From: Tribonema minus
Taxonomy: Eukaryota; Sar; Xanthophyceae; Tribonematales; Tribonemataceae
Assembly: GCA_017506865.1 (NCBI GenBank)
Contig: JAFCMP010000037.1
Location: 248,001 to 312,000 of the forward strand
Direction: 5' to 3'
Length of the DNA stretch: 64,000 nucleotides
Shown piece by piece: positions 48,091 through 58,843 of the stretch; the first letter of the stretch is position 1, and each line of letters begins with the position of its first letter. The notes beneath the pieces were generated by a model. The model ran no database searches. It was not told the DNA's origin and saw only the letters and a list, made by a program, of their open reading frames with translations. A program made the position numbers and the translations under genes.

Positions 48091-48175
48091 TACATCCAAG
48101 AGTGAGAACAAGGCGACACACCTACAACATGGCATTTCCACAGCCACAAGTGGAATATAATAAAAGTACAAGCAG
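48091..48175 (+). mobile_element. Retroelement 3' end (same tail as 22336-22414)
   Basis: It ends GGAATATAATAAAAGTAC, followed by AAGCAGCA, as does the intact LINE's own 3' end at 53710-53735. The 330-bp repeats may be the body of this truncated element. Confidence 0.65.
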
Positions 48176-48276
48176 CATTCCAAAGCCTACTCCACAAGTA
48201 CACACATGTGTAGGCCTCCACGAGATGCGGATAGGTATGTAGCTGTAGCATGTAGCACCATGGCGTAGCAGAGATC

Positions 48277-51200
48277 ATGAAAAGAATATCATGGCGGCGG
48301 CGGGAGGCCCGTATTGCCAACTCTGAATCAGCGCAGAAATGCAAGGAATCCGATCTAGCGTGCGCACAAGCGCAGGATATTAGCACCAGTGCTGCAGATG
48401 GCAATGGCGCTTGTCAACAGGACGATGGCACGAGTGGCAGCAGCAGAGCAACTGGAGACGGACGCGCAGCGCACAAACGCAAGAGGGTACAGAATGACGG
48501 TTGGTCAATTTCCGATCAAACAGGCGAAGGGGAGCACACGGGCGGGCAAAGTGCAGTCAAGCGCTCTAGAACAGGTCATAACAGTCTGGAACAGCAACGT
48601 CTGATGCTAGACGACGAAGCTGGAGGTGGAGGCAGTGCGGACCCGGAGTACAAGTGCAACTTATGCGACCTCGTGGTGAAGAAGGGCATGTCGCTGCTCT
48701 CGTTACAGCAGAGGTTAAACGCCCACATCGCGGCGAAGCACCAGCGCAAACACCACAGTGGGACAGCAACAACGTTCCTGGAGCGCTCCGACCTCAGCAC
48801 GTCGCACTTGCAAACCATCTACACCGAGTGTGCCTTGTGCAAAAACCTGTTTCATGCCAACAAGACATTCAGAGTGGACAGCAGCGATGCCAGCGCGGGC
48901 AAGCACTGCCGCAAATGCAGGCCTATCACTTCACCCGCTGCAGTGGCGGCAACATTGTCAACAACAGCATCAGCAGCACCGCTAGCACCTGATGCATCGA
49001 CGGCAACAGCTACCACGTCGCTGCCACAGCAGCAACCGGCGTGCACACCCATCGGCAACCCCTACGCAAAGGGACCAGCGCACGCGCAGCAGGCACCTGC
49101 TGCTCAGGCTGGTGGCAGCAGCTCCTCCGGCAGCTCAAAGAGGCCGGAACGCGGGGGCAGCAGTGCTACACGAGGGGGTCGGGGTCGCAGTGGAGGGCGC
49201 GGACGTGGCAATGGAGGACGCGTTCGCAGCGGCAGCAATGATGCAGACATCAGCAGTAGCAGAGCGACTAGCGGCAGCAGAACCGGAGGCGGCAGCAGCA
49301 GCGGTGCCGGCGGCGGCAGTGCAGCCGGTACTAAGGACAGCGGCGCTGGCAACGGCCGCAGCAGTGATGCCAGCAGCCGCAGCGGCGGTGCTAGCAACAG
49401 CGGCAGTGGCGCGCGAACTCAAAACGGCCGCGGTGGCCGTGGCAGCGGTCGCAGCAGCGACAGCGGCGGACGAGGCTGTGGTCGTGGCGGCCGCGGCGGC
49501 GGCGGAGGGGGCCCCAGAGCGGCAGGTGCGGCGACAGCAGCGGCAGCGCCAGGCCCTGCAGGCGCAGCAGGTGGGGCAGGTGGGCTTTTCACGTGGACCA
49601 TCTCAACCCCCGCAGTCGCAGCAGTGCTTGACAGCATCAGCCTCGATGAGCTGTGCAAGCTGCAGTTCGCGACAACTAGAAGCCTTGCTAGACCACGCAA
49701 TCGTCGCTATGTGGGAGCTGCACTGGAGAACGCAGCAACACATCTGTTGGCACACACAATGACGATGTTCGTCAATGCGGCGCGGGAGCCAGATTCCGCA
49801 GGGCGGGTGCAGCGACTGCAAAGATCCACGATTCTACACCACCTCATGCCATCACTCATCACCTCCACCGATGGCGCACCTGGCATCACTCGCTCCGACA
49901 GAATCAGAATGTTGGCACGCGGTGAGCTTGACCGGTTGGTGCCAGCGCTCCTCGCACACGCGCGTGCGCACCGGCGCTGGCGCGCGCGCCAGCAAACGGA
50001 GGCAGCGATCAACGCCTACGTCCTACAGTGCATGGGCACACGGGGGGGGCTACAGCAGGCAGCGCGTTTCCTTCAGCCCAAAACGGTGGCGATACCTGAT
50101 GATGACTGCTTTGCCGCCATGCAGTCCAAACACCCCCCCGCTGCGCCAGGGGAACAACTCCATGAGCTATCCGGCATGGTTGATCAGCTTGTGGCGAAAG
50201 CAGCCGACATGCCAGCAGAACTCAGCCTGTTACAGGGGGAGGGAATTGAGCCAGAGACGGTTGCCAAGCTCATCCAGCGAGCAAGCCCTTACAGTGGAGC
50301 AGGCCCATCGGGGCTGCGCTACAGCCACCTGCAGGATGCGCTACGCACAAGCTGGGGACGGCATGAGTTTGCTGCTGTCCTCACACGGTGGCTTCAGACC
50401 GTTATGCGGGAGGCTGCGCGGCTGCCGGATGCCTTCTGGCAGTTGCATGGCGCGGGGCGCCTGACGCCACTTGCAGAACAACAGAAAGATGGTACAGCTA
50501 AGCAGCGGCCCATCGTTTGCGGCGAGGTGCTGCAGCGACTATGCACTTCGGTGTACGTGGCAGACCGCAAAGACTTCCTGGCGGAGCTCCTTGAGCCAGA
50601 CGGGCAGTATGGGGTAGCCGTCTCAGCAGGAGCGGAGAAAGCGGCCATGGCCGGCAAACTCGCGTATGAGCTCGGTCACTGGCAGTTCATGCTGGACCTC
50701 AAGAATGCCTTCAACATGGTGTTCGTCCTGGCGGCAGCGGAATGGGTAGCAGCACAGCTGCCGGACTTCCTCGACTACTTCATCGGCACATACGTTCGCA
50801 CTCGGCCACGCCTGCTGTTCCAGCACGTTGACGGCTCCACGCGCATCATCATGTCTCAGCGCGGGTTTAAGCAGGGGGACCCCGCGGCACCGATGCTCTT
50901 CTGCGGCGCCATTGCTCAGTGCTTGAAACGGTTCAATGAGGCGGCGGCTGCGCAGCGCGCGCGGAGGCGGATGGGCGCCTACATGGACGATGCCAACGTC
51001 CGAACAGGCGCTTGCACGCTGACTCAGGATGACATACAGGCGGTGGCGCAGCTCAAACAACACTTTGCGGAGGTGGGGCTGGAGCTAAACCTCACCAAGT
51101 CACGCGCGCTGCCTGGCAGGGGGCATGTGGTGACAGACCACGAGCGGCAACTGCTGCAGCAGCTGGGCGTTCAGCTAGTGGGGGATACGGATGAAAATCA

Positions 51201-53616
51201 GAACCGTGGAGCTGTGTTGCTGGGGGTGCCGGTGGGCCACAGCAGCTTTGTGGACGCATGGCTGCGCAGGGAAGCGGGTGCAGGCGGGGCAGGGGCTCGA
51301 TTTGCAGAGCGATGCGCGCGCCTGACATCTCCGAGGGCTATGTTCAGGTTACTGCGCTACTGCGTGGTGCCTCGCATGACGTACTGCCTGCGCACCATTC
51401 CCACTACGCAGACAGCGCCAGCCGCCAAGGAGTGGGATCGGGTCACGCAGTGGGTGCTTGAGCACTCAATGGGCCTGCAGCCACCAGGCCAGACCTGGCG
51501 CCAGTTTGAGCAAAGTGGGGCCCACTTCCATCTGGCAGCGCACGGCCCAGCCTTACAGCAAGCGCGACTCCCAACACGGCATGGCGGCCTTGGCATTACC
51601 AGCGCCTGCGACATCGCTGCTGCTGCGTATGTGGCGGGCACGTTGCAAGCGCTGCAACCAGCACTCTCTGGATGGGCGGGGGTGCTGCAGCAGGCGGCTC
51701 CTCAAGCGGCTGCAGACAACGCTGCTGAGGATGCGGCAACACAAGCGACACCGGCAGCAGCGGCAGCAGCACCAGCACCAGCAGCATCAGCAGCGGCAAC
51801 TGTTACAGCGGCAGCGGCGGTTGCCAGTGGAGGCGCGACCGCTCCGGCAGCGGCAACTGCATCAGCGGCTGGCCGCGCTTATGGCGCAGCCATTCCGGCA
51901 ACACACGACGCAGCTGCCGCTGGATCAGGGGCCGCGGCGGCAGCACAGGCGGCACCAGCGGCAGCAGCAGCAGCGGCGGCGCATGGCGCAACTACTCCGG
52001 CGGCAGCAGCAGCGGCGGCAGCAGCAGCTGCTCCAGCATCAGAGGCTGCTGCAGCAGCGGCAGCACATGTTGCACCTCAAGTGGCCTCGGCGGCATCACC
52101 AACTGCAGCATCAACAGCAGCGGCTGCGGGCATAGGCAATACAGCTGCTACAGGCCCTACTAGCCTAAGGGCTGCTGCAGCACCTGCAACAGGAGCAGCG
52201 TCGGCAGGCGGCGCCGCAACCGTGCCGGCTGCGACAGCGGCAATGGCGGTGGCAGCGGCCAATGCGGCAGGTGCTGCACCAACACCTGCGGCAGCAGCAA
52301 CACCACTGGCAGCAGCAGCAACGGCAGGCGGCACAGCTGCAGCACCAGCGCACGCAGCAGCGGCAGCCGTCAATGCAGGCGCTGCGCGTTCCACACCAGC
52401 AATGCTACAAGGCGCAGCAGCAGCAGAGGTGGCGCGCCTGCCCCTCATGCGGACGATCGCCACAGCTGCCACATCTCTACGTGCAGCAACAGGTGACAAG
52501 CTGGAACATATACTGCCACCAGCGCTAACGCCACTGCAGCAGCAACCACCTACGCAGCAGCCGCCGCTGCGGCCGACAGCAGGTGGTGGCACTGGTGCGG
52601 ATGCTGCTTGCGTACTTGACGCCAGTGCTCTGCAGTTGCAGTGTAGCCTGAAGCGCCCCAATCAGAGTGCGCTTGCAGATGCCGTCGCTACCGAGCTTGC
52701 AGATAAGGTGGAGGCGGACCTGCAACAGCTGCCGCAGGGCACGCAACGCACGCAAGCACTTGCTCGATTCCGGTCGCAGCGCCACATGCACTCGATCGGC
52801 ATGGCATTCCTCAACGAGCCCATGTACTCCACAACGGCTTCGTTCGATGGCCTATCCTGGCAGCTGGCCGTCAAACGCGCCATCGGAGTAGAGGAGCAGA
52901 CGGCAGGCTGCAAGCTGTGCGGGAAGTCGCCGGGCGGCACCCTGCATGCACGGCTGTGTCAAGCGCCACGCGTCAAGGCGCACGACACCATTGTCCACAA
53001 TAGCGTCAAGAGGGCCACGCAGCGCCTCCTGCGGCAATACCTCAAAACGGGACTGGTGGACGAGGACTACACGCCGTTTCTGGGGTCCGCCGGGCCGCCG
53101 GGGAGTCGCAGGATGGACATCGTGCTGCCTGCCGACGCCTTCCCGGTGACCGGCTACGACGACCCGACACGCCACCTACCGCTCATGGTGGACGTTACCT
53201 GCTTCGAGGCACAGGTGGCGTCGCGGGCGGCGAAGACTGCAGCAGACCCCGAGCGATGCTGCCGCGACCAAGAGGCCGCCAAGACTACCCACTATTCTGG
53301 TCATTATGACCAGAATTGCTACAAACTTGCCACATTGGCAATAGGGTCATTTGGCAGCATCGGGGAGCAGGGGCGGAAGCTGCTGGAGGCTGTGGCGACG
53401 GAGTATGCCAGCAGGATGTCAGTGCCCGGAGGAGCGCGCCCTAAAGCTCTCAAGGGCATCGCCCTGGCGCGCTTACGCTCGGCACTGTCGGCAGCGCTCC
53501 ACATGGCGTACTCTGGCCGTGTCATGACACACATGGCAGAATCCAGGGGGGGGGGGCACATGGAGGAGGACGTAGGGGAGGACCCCGAGATGCCATTTGG
53601 CGGCGGCGGCGTTTGA
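48277..53616 (+). CDS. LINE polyprotein: zinc fingers, reverse transcriptase, CCHC, restriction-like endonuclease
   Basis: This is 1,779 codons from an ATG at 48277. CNLCDL...H..AKH (~127-157) is a C2H2-like finger, and CALC...CRKC (~185-215) is a second zinc-binding pair. Residues 240-430 are Gly/Ser/Arg-rich, probably nucleic-acid binding. RT motifs are SGLRYSHLQ (~675), FMLDLKNAFN (~805), RGFKQGDPAAPMLF (~865) and YMDDAN (~902). Residues ~1150-1390 are an Ala-rich, low-complexity insert. CKLCGKSPGGTLHARLC (~1545) is the CCHC knuckle typical of R2/NeSL/Utopia-like LINEs. RMDIVLP ... PLMVDVT (~1613-1640) matches the catalytic core of the restriction-like endonuclease. The protein would nick a target and prime cDNA synthesis there. 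The ORF has no stop, consistent with a young copy. The clade beyond 'RLE-type' is uncertain. Confidence 0.85.
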   Translation: MKRISWRRREARIANSESAQKCKESDLACAQAQDISTSAADGNGACQQDDGTSGSSRATGDGRAAHKRKRVQNDGWSISDQTGEGEHTGGQSAVKRSRTGHNSLEQQRLMLDDEAGGGGSADPEYKCNLCDLVVKKGMSLLSLQQRLNAHIAAKHQRKHHSGTATTFLERSDLSTSHLQTIYTECALCKNLFHANKTFRVDSSDASAGKHCRKCRPITSPAAVAATLSTTASAAPLAPDASTATATTSLPQQQPACTPIGNPYAKGPAHAQQAPAAQAGGSSSSGSSKRPERGGSSATRGGRGRSGGRGRGNGGRVRSGSNDADISSSRATSGSRTGGGSSSGAGGGSAAGTKDSGAGNGRSSDASSRSGGASNSGSGARTQNGRGGRGSGRSSDSGGRGCGRGGRGGGGGGPRAAGAATAAAAPGPAGAAGGAGGLFTWTISTPAVAAVLDSISLDELCKLQFATTRSLARPRNRRYVGAALENAATHLLAHTMTMFVNAAREPDSAGRVQRLQRSTILHHLMPSLITSTDGAPGITRSDRIRMLARGELDRLVPALLAHARAHRRWRARQQTEAAINAYVLQCMGTRGGLQQAARFLQPKTVAIPDDDCFAAMQSKHPPAAPGEQLHELSGMVDQLVAKAADMPAELSLLQGEGIEPETVAKLIQRASPYSGAGPSGLRYSHLQDALRTSWGRHEFAAVLTRWLQTVMREAARLPDAFWQLHGAGRLTPLAEQQKDGTAKQRPIVCGEVLQRLCTSVYVADRKDFLAELLEPDGQYGVAVSAGAEKAAMAGKLAYELGHWQFMLDLKNAFNMVFVLAAAEWVAAQLPDFLDYFIGTYVRTRPRLLFQHVDGSTRIIMSQRGFKQGDPAAPMLFCGAIAQCLKRFNEAAAAQRARRRMGAYMDDANVRTGACTLTQDDIQAVAQLKQHFAEVGLELNLTKSRALPGRGHVVTDHERQLLQQLGVQLVGDTDENQNRGAVLLGVPVGHSSFVDAWLRREAGAGGAGARFAERCARLTSPRAMFRLLRYCVVPRMTYCLRTIPTTQTAPAAKEWDRVTQWVLEHSMGLQPPGQTWRQFEQSGAHFHLAAHGPALQQARLPTRHGGLGITSACDIAAAAYVAGTLQALQPALSGWAGVLQQAAPQAAADNAAEDAATQATPAAAAAAPAPAASAAATVTAAAAVASGGATAPAAATASAAGRAYGAAIPATHDAAAAGSGAAAAAQAAPAAAAAAAAHGATTPAAAAAAAAAAAPASEAAAAAAAHVAPQVASAASPTAASTAAAAGIGNTAATGPTSLRAAAAPATGAASAGGAATVPAATAAMAVAAANAAGAAPTPAAAATPLAAAATAGGTAAAPAHAAAAAVNAGAARSTPAMLQGAAAAEVARLPLMRTIATAATSLRAATGDKLEHILPPALTPLQQQPPTQQPPLRPTAGGGTGADAACVLDASALQLQCSLKRPNQSALADAVATELADKVEADLQQLPQGTQRTQALARFRSQRHMHSIGMAFLNEPMYSTTASFDGLSWQLAVKRAIGVEEQTAGCKLCGKSPGGTLHARLCQAPRVKAHDTIVHNSVKRATQRLLRQYLKTGLVDEDYTPFLGSAGPPGSRRMDIVLPADAFPVTGYDDPTRHLPLMVDVTCFEAQVASRAAKTAADPERCCRDQEAAKTTHYSGHYDQNCYKLATLAIGSFGSIGEQGRKLLEAVATEYASRMSVPGGARPKALKGIALARLRSALSAALHMAYSGRVMTHMAESRGGGHMEEDVGEDPEMPFGGGGV

Positions 53617-53728
53617 GTGGTTGTCGTTGCGACACTTTCAGACTGTCATACGACATGTAGATTCCTTACAGCTAGATGCCAATCATCTGGGCTTTTTCGC
53701 GCCCTGAGCGAGAATTAATAAAAAGTAC
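48277..53728 (+). mobile_element. Apparently whole RLE-type LINE
   Basis: It comprises one uninterrupted ORF (48277-53616) and a 3' UTR of about 110 bp ending AATAAAAAGTAC. The 5' UTR boundary lies somewhere in 48176-48276. There is no poly(A) tail beyond AATAAAA. A 395-bp 3' fragment at 21551-21945 is nearly identical, showing recent activity of the family. Confidence 0.85.
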
Positions 53729-54060
53729 AAGCAGCAATCGCTCACACCGCAGCACACGTGCAGGACAGTTCAACAAAGCAGGGAATGCAGACAAAGCAAG
53801 AGAGAGTAATACACACCAGGTAACTGCAAGAAAGGTGCAAAGGTGCTTTCGTTCACATGGGCGATTGCGGAGCACATACAGACGCGCTTGCGGAGAGCAC
53901 AGCCTCAGAAGTACTGTTCGACCAGTGTTGGACGTCTGCACCGGGCGAGAAGTTGAGCAGCTACCGCAATGCCATGCTTGACTTGTAGGTTGGAGTAAAC
54001 CAGTGCCATCACCAGCAGAACATACCACCCAATTCGACAGATCCCTCAGCTGCTCTTGCC
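53729..54060. other. No gene recognised; LINE downstream flank
   Basis: This is single-copy sequence between the LINE 3' end and the box array. The word AAGCAGCA at its start is shared with the flank of the other retroelement end (48176). Confidence 0.4.
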
Positions 54061-54076
54061 ACTCAAATCACGAGTG

Positions 54077-54975
54077 GTAACAACTCAAGGGACTGCTTAT
54101 AACCGCTGCAAGATTGCTCTAGCCCCAAGTGGAAACAGGGGTAACAATCTTGTGGTCTGGTGCCCACTGCAGAGATACCAGCCATCTGCCAAAAGCTGCT
54201 CTCGCGCAACTTGCATGCTAGGCGAAGGGGTTGACGGCTGAATGTGATGCTCAACTTGCTTCACACAAGCCGCTCTCCCCCCTTCGTCTCTCACACAAAG
54301 AAGCGTAACAACTGATGGCGCTGCCTGCAGACTGCTCTAGCGCCACTCGAATGCGCAGCAAAGGGACAACATCAATGTGCCGTGGCATTCCCGTCACTTA
54401 AGCCGCTCTTGACCCTTATGTCGAAGACACTCATGCAGTGTAACAGCTGAAGGCAAGAACCACACCTACTCTCGCGCCTGTCGGTGCTCAACAAGAGGTT
54501 AACAGCTGTAGGCGGGTGATACCCATGCCACAAAACTGCTCTCCCCTCCCCACTGAACACGTCCGAGCGTAACAGGTTGAGCCATGCAAGAACCACCTGC
54601 TCTCGCGCCCGTCAGTGCTCAGCGAAGAGGTTAACAGCTGCAGATTGGTAGTACCCATGCCACGAAACCGCTCTCCCCTCCCCTCTGAACACGTCCGAGC
54701 GTAACAGGTTGAGCCATGAAAAAGCTGCTCTTGCACCGCATGAATGCCACCAACAGGGTTAACAGCTGTGAAGCGACGAGGCAAGCACTACACAAATTTG
54801 CTCTCACCCAGTCACTTGGCACACGAGAGCGTAACAGCTGCAGGCTTGGCTTGGCTTGGGGTAGAGCTGCTCTCGCGTCTTCGGGAGGGAGACGTGACAA
54901 CTGATACCCCGTGGTGACTTCTGCTGTGCACGAAGCTGCTCTCGCCCCCTCTCGTGAAAGAGGGGGTAACAACTA
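54077..54975. repeat. Two-box array with alternating spacing
   Basis: Box A (GTAACARCTG and variants) occurs about 14 times, near 54077, 54141, 54230, 54305, 54364, 54440, 54499, 54569, 54630, 54701, 54758, 54831, 54892 and 54966. From 54305 the steps alternate between about 57-61 and 70-76 bp, giving a dimer of about 132 bp. Between successive A boxes lies box B, (A)GCTGCTCTCGC, about a dozen times. Several B-to-A intervals are inverted repeats, e.g. CCCCCTCT...AGAGGGGG near 54945 and CGTCT...AGACG near 54878. The sequence between boxes varies, unlike an ordinary satellite. Confidence 0.75.
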
Positions 54976-56993
54976 GCGTGCAGGGCGTGGTGGTGGTAGG
55001 CGTTGCTTGCTTGATGGCGTGGTGCGCGGGGGGAGGGCGGCGAAGCAGGCATCTGCACTAGGCGAACGCAGCGGAGGGAAGAGAAAAGAGCACGCAATGA
55101 GTGGTTTGCGATGCGTCGAACATTGAGATGCCTGTGACAGCATGCCGACGAGCATTTGCGCTGCAAAGTACAGCATGAAAACACAAAGCGCAGGACACAA
55201 ACGCCTCAAGTATCCATCCGAATGAAACTAGATACGGCCAAATCTCTGAGCCGCACATCAAGTCGGCGCGCCTACGGATAACAGCAGATGGTCATCGGAG
55301 GAATAGTACCATCGATATCTGAGCAGCACTGACCTTTGCCGCGTGCGCTTGTGCTGTGGGAGCTGCAGGTTGAAGCTCTTGGCATATCTTGGGGGAGCTG
55401 ATGCCGAGGTAGCCGCTGTTGCTGCTGCCGTGCTGGCGAGCTGGTGGTGGCCGCCGCAGAGGGCTAAGCCCTGCGCGGAGGAGGCTTCACATGATGTGGT
55501 CGTGGTCGTTTGTTGTCCTGTGCGAGAGGGAATGATCGGAGCCCCGAGAGTTCCGCCTGGCGGACGGCAGTGCTCACGGCAGTGCTCCGCATGTTCCGAG
55601 AAATCTCGCGGAAATTGAGAAGCGGGACTCGACTCGAAACCTGCATCTGATTCTCGTGTGTGCAGTAATTCAGTGTAACTAGTGCCGTTGTTCAGAAGCA
55701 GCAGTGTAATACACAGCGTAGCGATTGAACCTCAGGGAAATCTGGGTATCGAGTACCGCACCCAGGAAACTCAAGATGAGAACATGTTCCTCTGGAGGTA
55801 TGATGCAAACAGCAAGTTCAACTGCAAAGCGGCGCGCACATCTTGCAAGTGAAGACACAGTTGTAATTCAATCAACATGACATCTGATACCGCTCACAGA
55901 GGTCCAAAATTATCAATCATGCACAAAGGCCGCAACACTACGTCCTTGAGCACGTTTTTAAAAGCTGCTGCGCAGTCAAAGCGCCGCCTGAACGCTGCCA
56001 CCGCCCATGCTCAACTGCCACCCTATATGCGCTACGGCAGTGCTGCTGCGGCAGTGCCGAGCGCGCTCTGAGAATCTGGCATGAGAGAAAATCTTGCAGA
56101 AATCGAGCAACGGGACTCGACTCTCGAGTGAGAGTGTTGCTCAAGGAGTGCTCGCGTGCCTGAAATGGGGTTGTCACATAAGTTGATGCGTCTACTGGTA
56201 GCCTTGTGTTTGAGGGCTTCATCTCGTAGGTACTTGGTGGTGCGCACTGCATCACGATCCTAGTTTAGTGGCGGAAATTGAGCAAGTGCCGCTGAGTGCT
56301 GTAAGTAAACCTCAACATCGAGTGCTTACATCCTGCAAGCGAGCTGCATTGATTATGGTTGTGCCGTGTTGACTCAGTTCACTATGGGTATGCAGCAGTG
56401 CTTGTAGGATGTGGGCATGCAGCCACCTGTCTTGATGAAGGCAGCAAGATCTCCAGTGTGGTGCTGAACGCAAATGACGAAATGCACAGCAAGTCTTCAC
56501 GGTCGTTTCATGTAGTGCAGGCACAAATCAATCAGTCCCAAGGAAGAGGCATGGAGGTACTCAAATTAATTTATTATAAAAGTACTCAAGTTCGTGCTAG
56601 TTGTGATTGCATGTTGCGCCGCGCTTGCATGCAACATGCATTGCAAACCGCAGTACAGTGCAAACCGCAGTACAGCGCTGCAACAGCACTTCAATTGCAC
56701 CACACAATTGGCCGTCACATTTGAAAAAAGAGGATGCAAATGTCCAGGCGAAGGCGACGCTGTGAACACAATTAACTTCAAAACAACTTCATCTTCTGTG
56801 GAGGGTCAACTTCAACGTGATCCAAAAAGTTGAAGTTCCGAATGAGATGGATTTGCGACAGCGCGGAGACGCAAGGCAGTGGACCCTTCGAGAGTCTGAA
56901 TAGTGAGTCGGATAACCACTGCGGACCAGAGCAGCAGCAGGAGCTGGCGCGAAGTCGGGAGGGACACGCTGGCCGGGAGAGGTGGCCGATGCC
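54976..56993. other. No gene recognised; upstream region of Fab1 gene
   Basis: A doubled segment (GAAATCTCGCGGAAATTGAG..GGGACTCGACTC at 55597-55635 and a similar one at 56085-56125) is the only internal repeat. TTATTATAAAAGTAC at 56569-56584 resembles the LINE tail. TCAACTTCAACGTGATCC and a facing AAGTTGAAGTTCC lie at 56806-56840 near the gene start. Confidence 0.4.
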
Positions 56994-58804
56994 ATGCAGC
57001 AGACCCGGCACAAGCGCTCTGCCTCTGGGAGTGACATCTCTGTGATGCTGAGACGCCGTCATTCCACCTCCGGTGTGCTCTCCGGCAGCAGCTCTCCTGT
57101 TCCGGGAAGGCACAGCCATCAGCATCAGTCGCAGCTGGCCGCCATGGCAGCGCTGACGGGGGGCAGGAATGGCGGAATGGCGGGAGGCTCGCCGCTGCAG
57201 AGCTTGGTGGAGCATGCAGCAGATCCCACCAGGTGATCAATCGCTCGATTTAGGCAGAAGCCCTGGTGTTGGCATCATGTTGGCGATGCAAAAAGTGTTG
57301 AGTCTCACCTGTCACCAGACGCAGCCGAGCAACACGGAGTGCATGATGTGCATTCAGCTTCTTTAATGCATGATGTGCATTCACAGGCAGCTTCTTCAAA
57401 ATAATATGTGCGGCCTGATATGTATGCACGGTGACAAATTCAATGCACCATTCGCTTGGACTGGCGTGGTCCTCCAGCGACTGCGGTCAGACAGACTGCA
57501 CCAAGTCATAATGCGATACACGGCAAGGCTTGTCAGGCAGCTGATTGTCGCGCATGTCTCCGTTGTTGCGCTGGCACGCACAGGACATAGAGCAATTGAC
57601 GTAATCTAAGTGAGCGGTACCATGCTGTCAGACGTGCAGTACTGCAGACATCTGACACACTTGGCGGTCAAACACGTCGCGTGGGCTATGTGTTTGCTCT
57701 GGCCCAAGTCGGCATACCCAGCTGTGTCTACCACATGATTGCATCACCGGGCTCCTAATTTTCCGAGTTTTAGAGCGTGTCTCTAATGGTAGTATGATGC
57801 GCAACGGAATACTTTATGACAGCACTCATTGTTGGTTACTGAGTGCATATCTGATCAGTGGTAGTGTTGTTATCACGTGCTCCCTGCCTGGTGGAGCACA
57901 AACATAGGTTCTTGAGTCACGACCATCTAGCAATGCATTTTTTGTCCAGCGCTCATGTGCAGCATCATTGATTGATGCCGTTTACTGCAACAGCCAATAT
58001 AATTAGAGACCGTGAGCTGTACTTGACAAGGGCGAGTCAAGTCTCTAGTCAAGTCTCCTGGCTACAGTCCATGTGCACAGTTGTGCAACATGTATGTGCT
58101 GCTGGGGGTGCTACCAATGAGAGGCAAAGGACGTCTGCTAGAAGGCATTTTCTTACATGGTTGATGTTATCGACTGCACAGCAGAAGTGCCTGCAGCGGC
58201 CACAATTGTAGCCTTTTTGACACAGCAGCCAGATGCATGCCATTGGGTGCTGCGACCATTGTACGTCATTCCTCAAACAGTCCCTTGATAGCACACTTAT
58301 CATCAACAATATGATTGCGCCCTCGTGGAATTATGCGATGGCCACTGCGGACTCATTCTCAGTCGCAGAGGATCAACTTGCAGTAGGCGTTTCGCCATTT
58401 TCATGTTCAAGCTCGTGTCCTTTCGAATATTGGATCCACCAGAAGCGCTTTCCAGCCCTCCGTTTGAGACAATGCACATTGGCCTGAAAGCAGTTTGTAC
58501 ACGGGTCTGGTGCAGTGTACTTGGCGGCATGCAGCTTGCTGCTTGAATACGCCAGAAGTGACTTTGTTTAGCACTCTGAAAAACGTGAAGGTCACAAACT
58601 TCAAACCAGTACGTGCCTCTCCTTTGCTCCCGGTATGTCACAAGCTCCGAGACAACAGTGCCGATCGTTCAGCCAGCCCGCCCACCAAATGCACATCGAT
58701 CATGCAGCAGCGCTGCGGTCGCAGCGCGCATGACGACCTCACTCCTTCGCAGGCCGTGTGAACCTCTCAGCAGCAGCAGCAACAGCAGCAGCAACGCTCA
58801 GCTG

Positions 58805-58843
<39 letters not shown>

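Noticed and set aside
54077-54975. CRISPR array
   Set aside because: The conserved boxes are only about 10 bp, spacing alternates, the DNA is eukaryotic and no cas gene is near. It is described as a two-box array instead.
58613-58760. Extra Fab1 exon in intron 1
   Set aside because: Exon 1 joins directly in phase to the acceptor at 58868, and no additional exon is needed.
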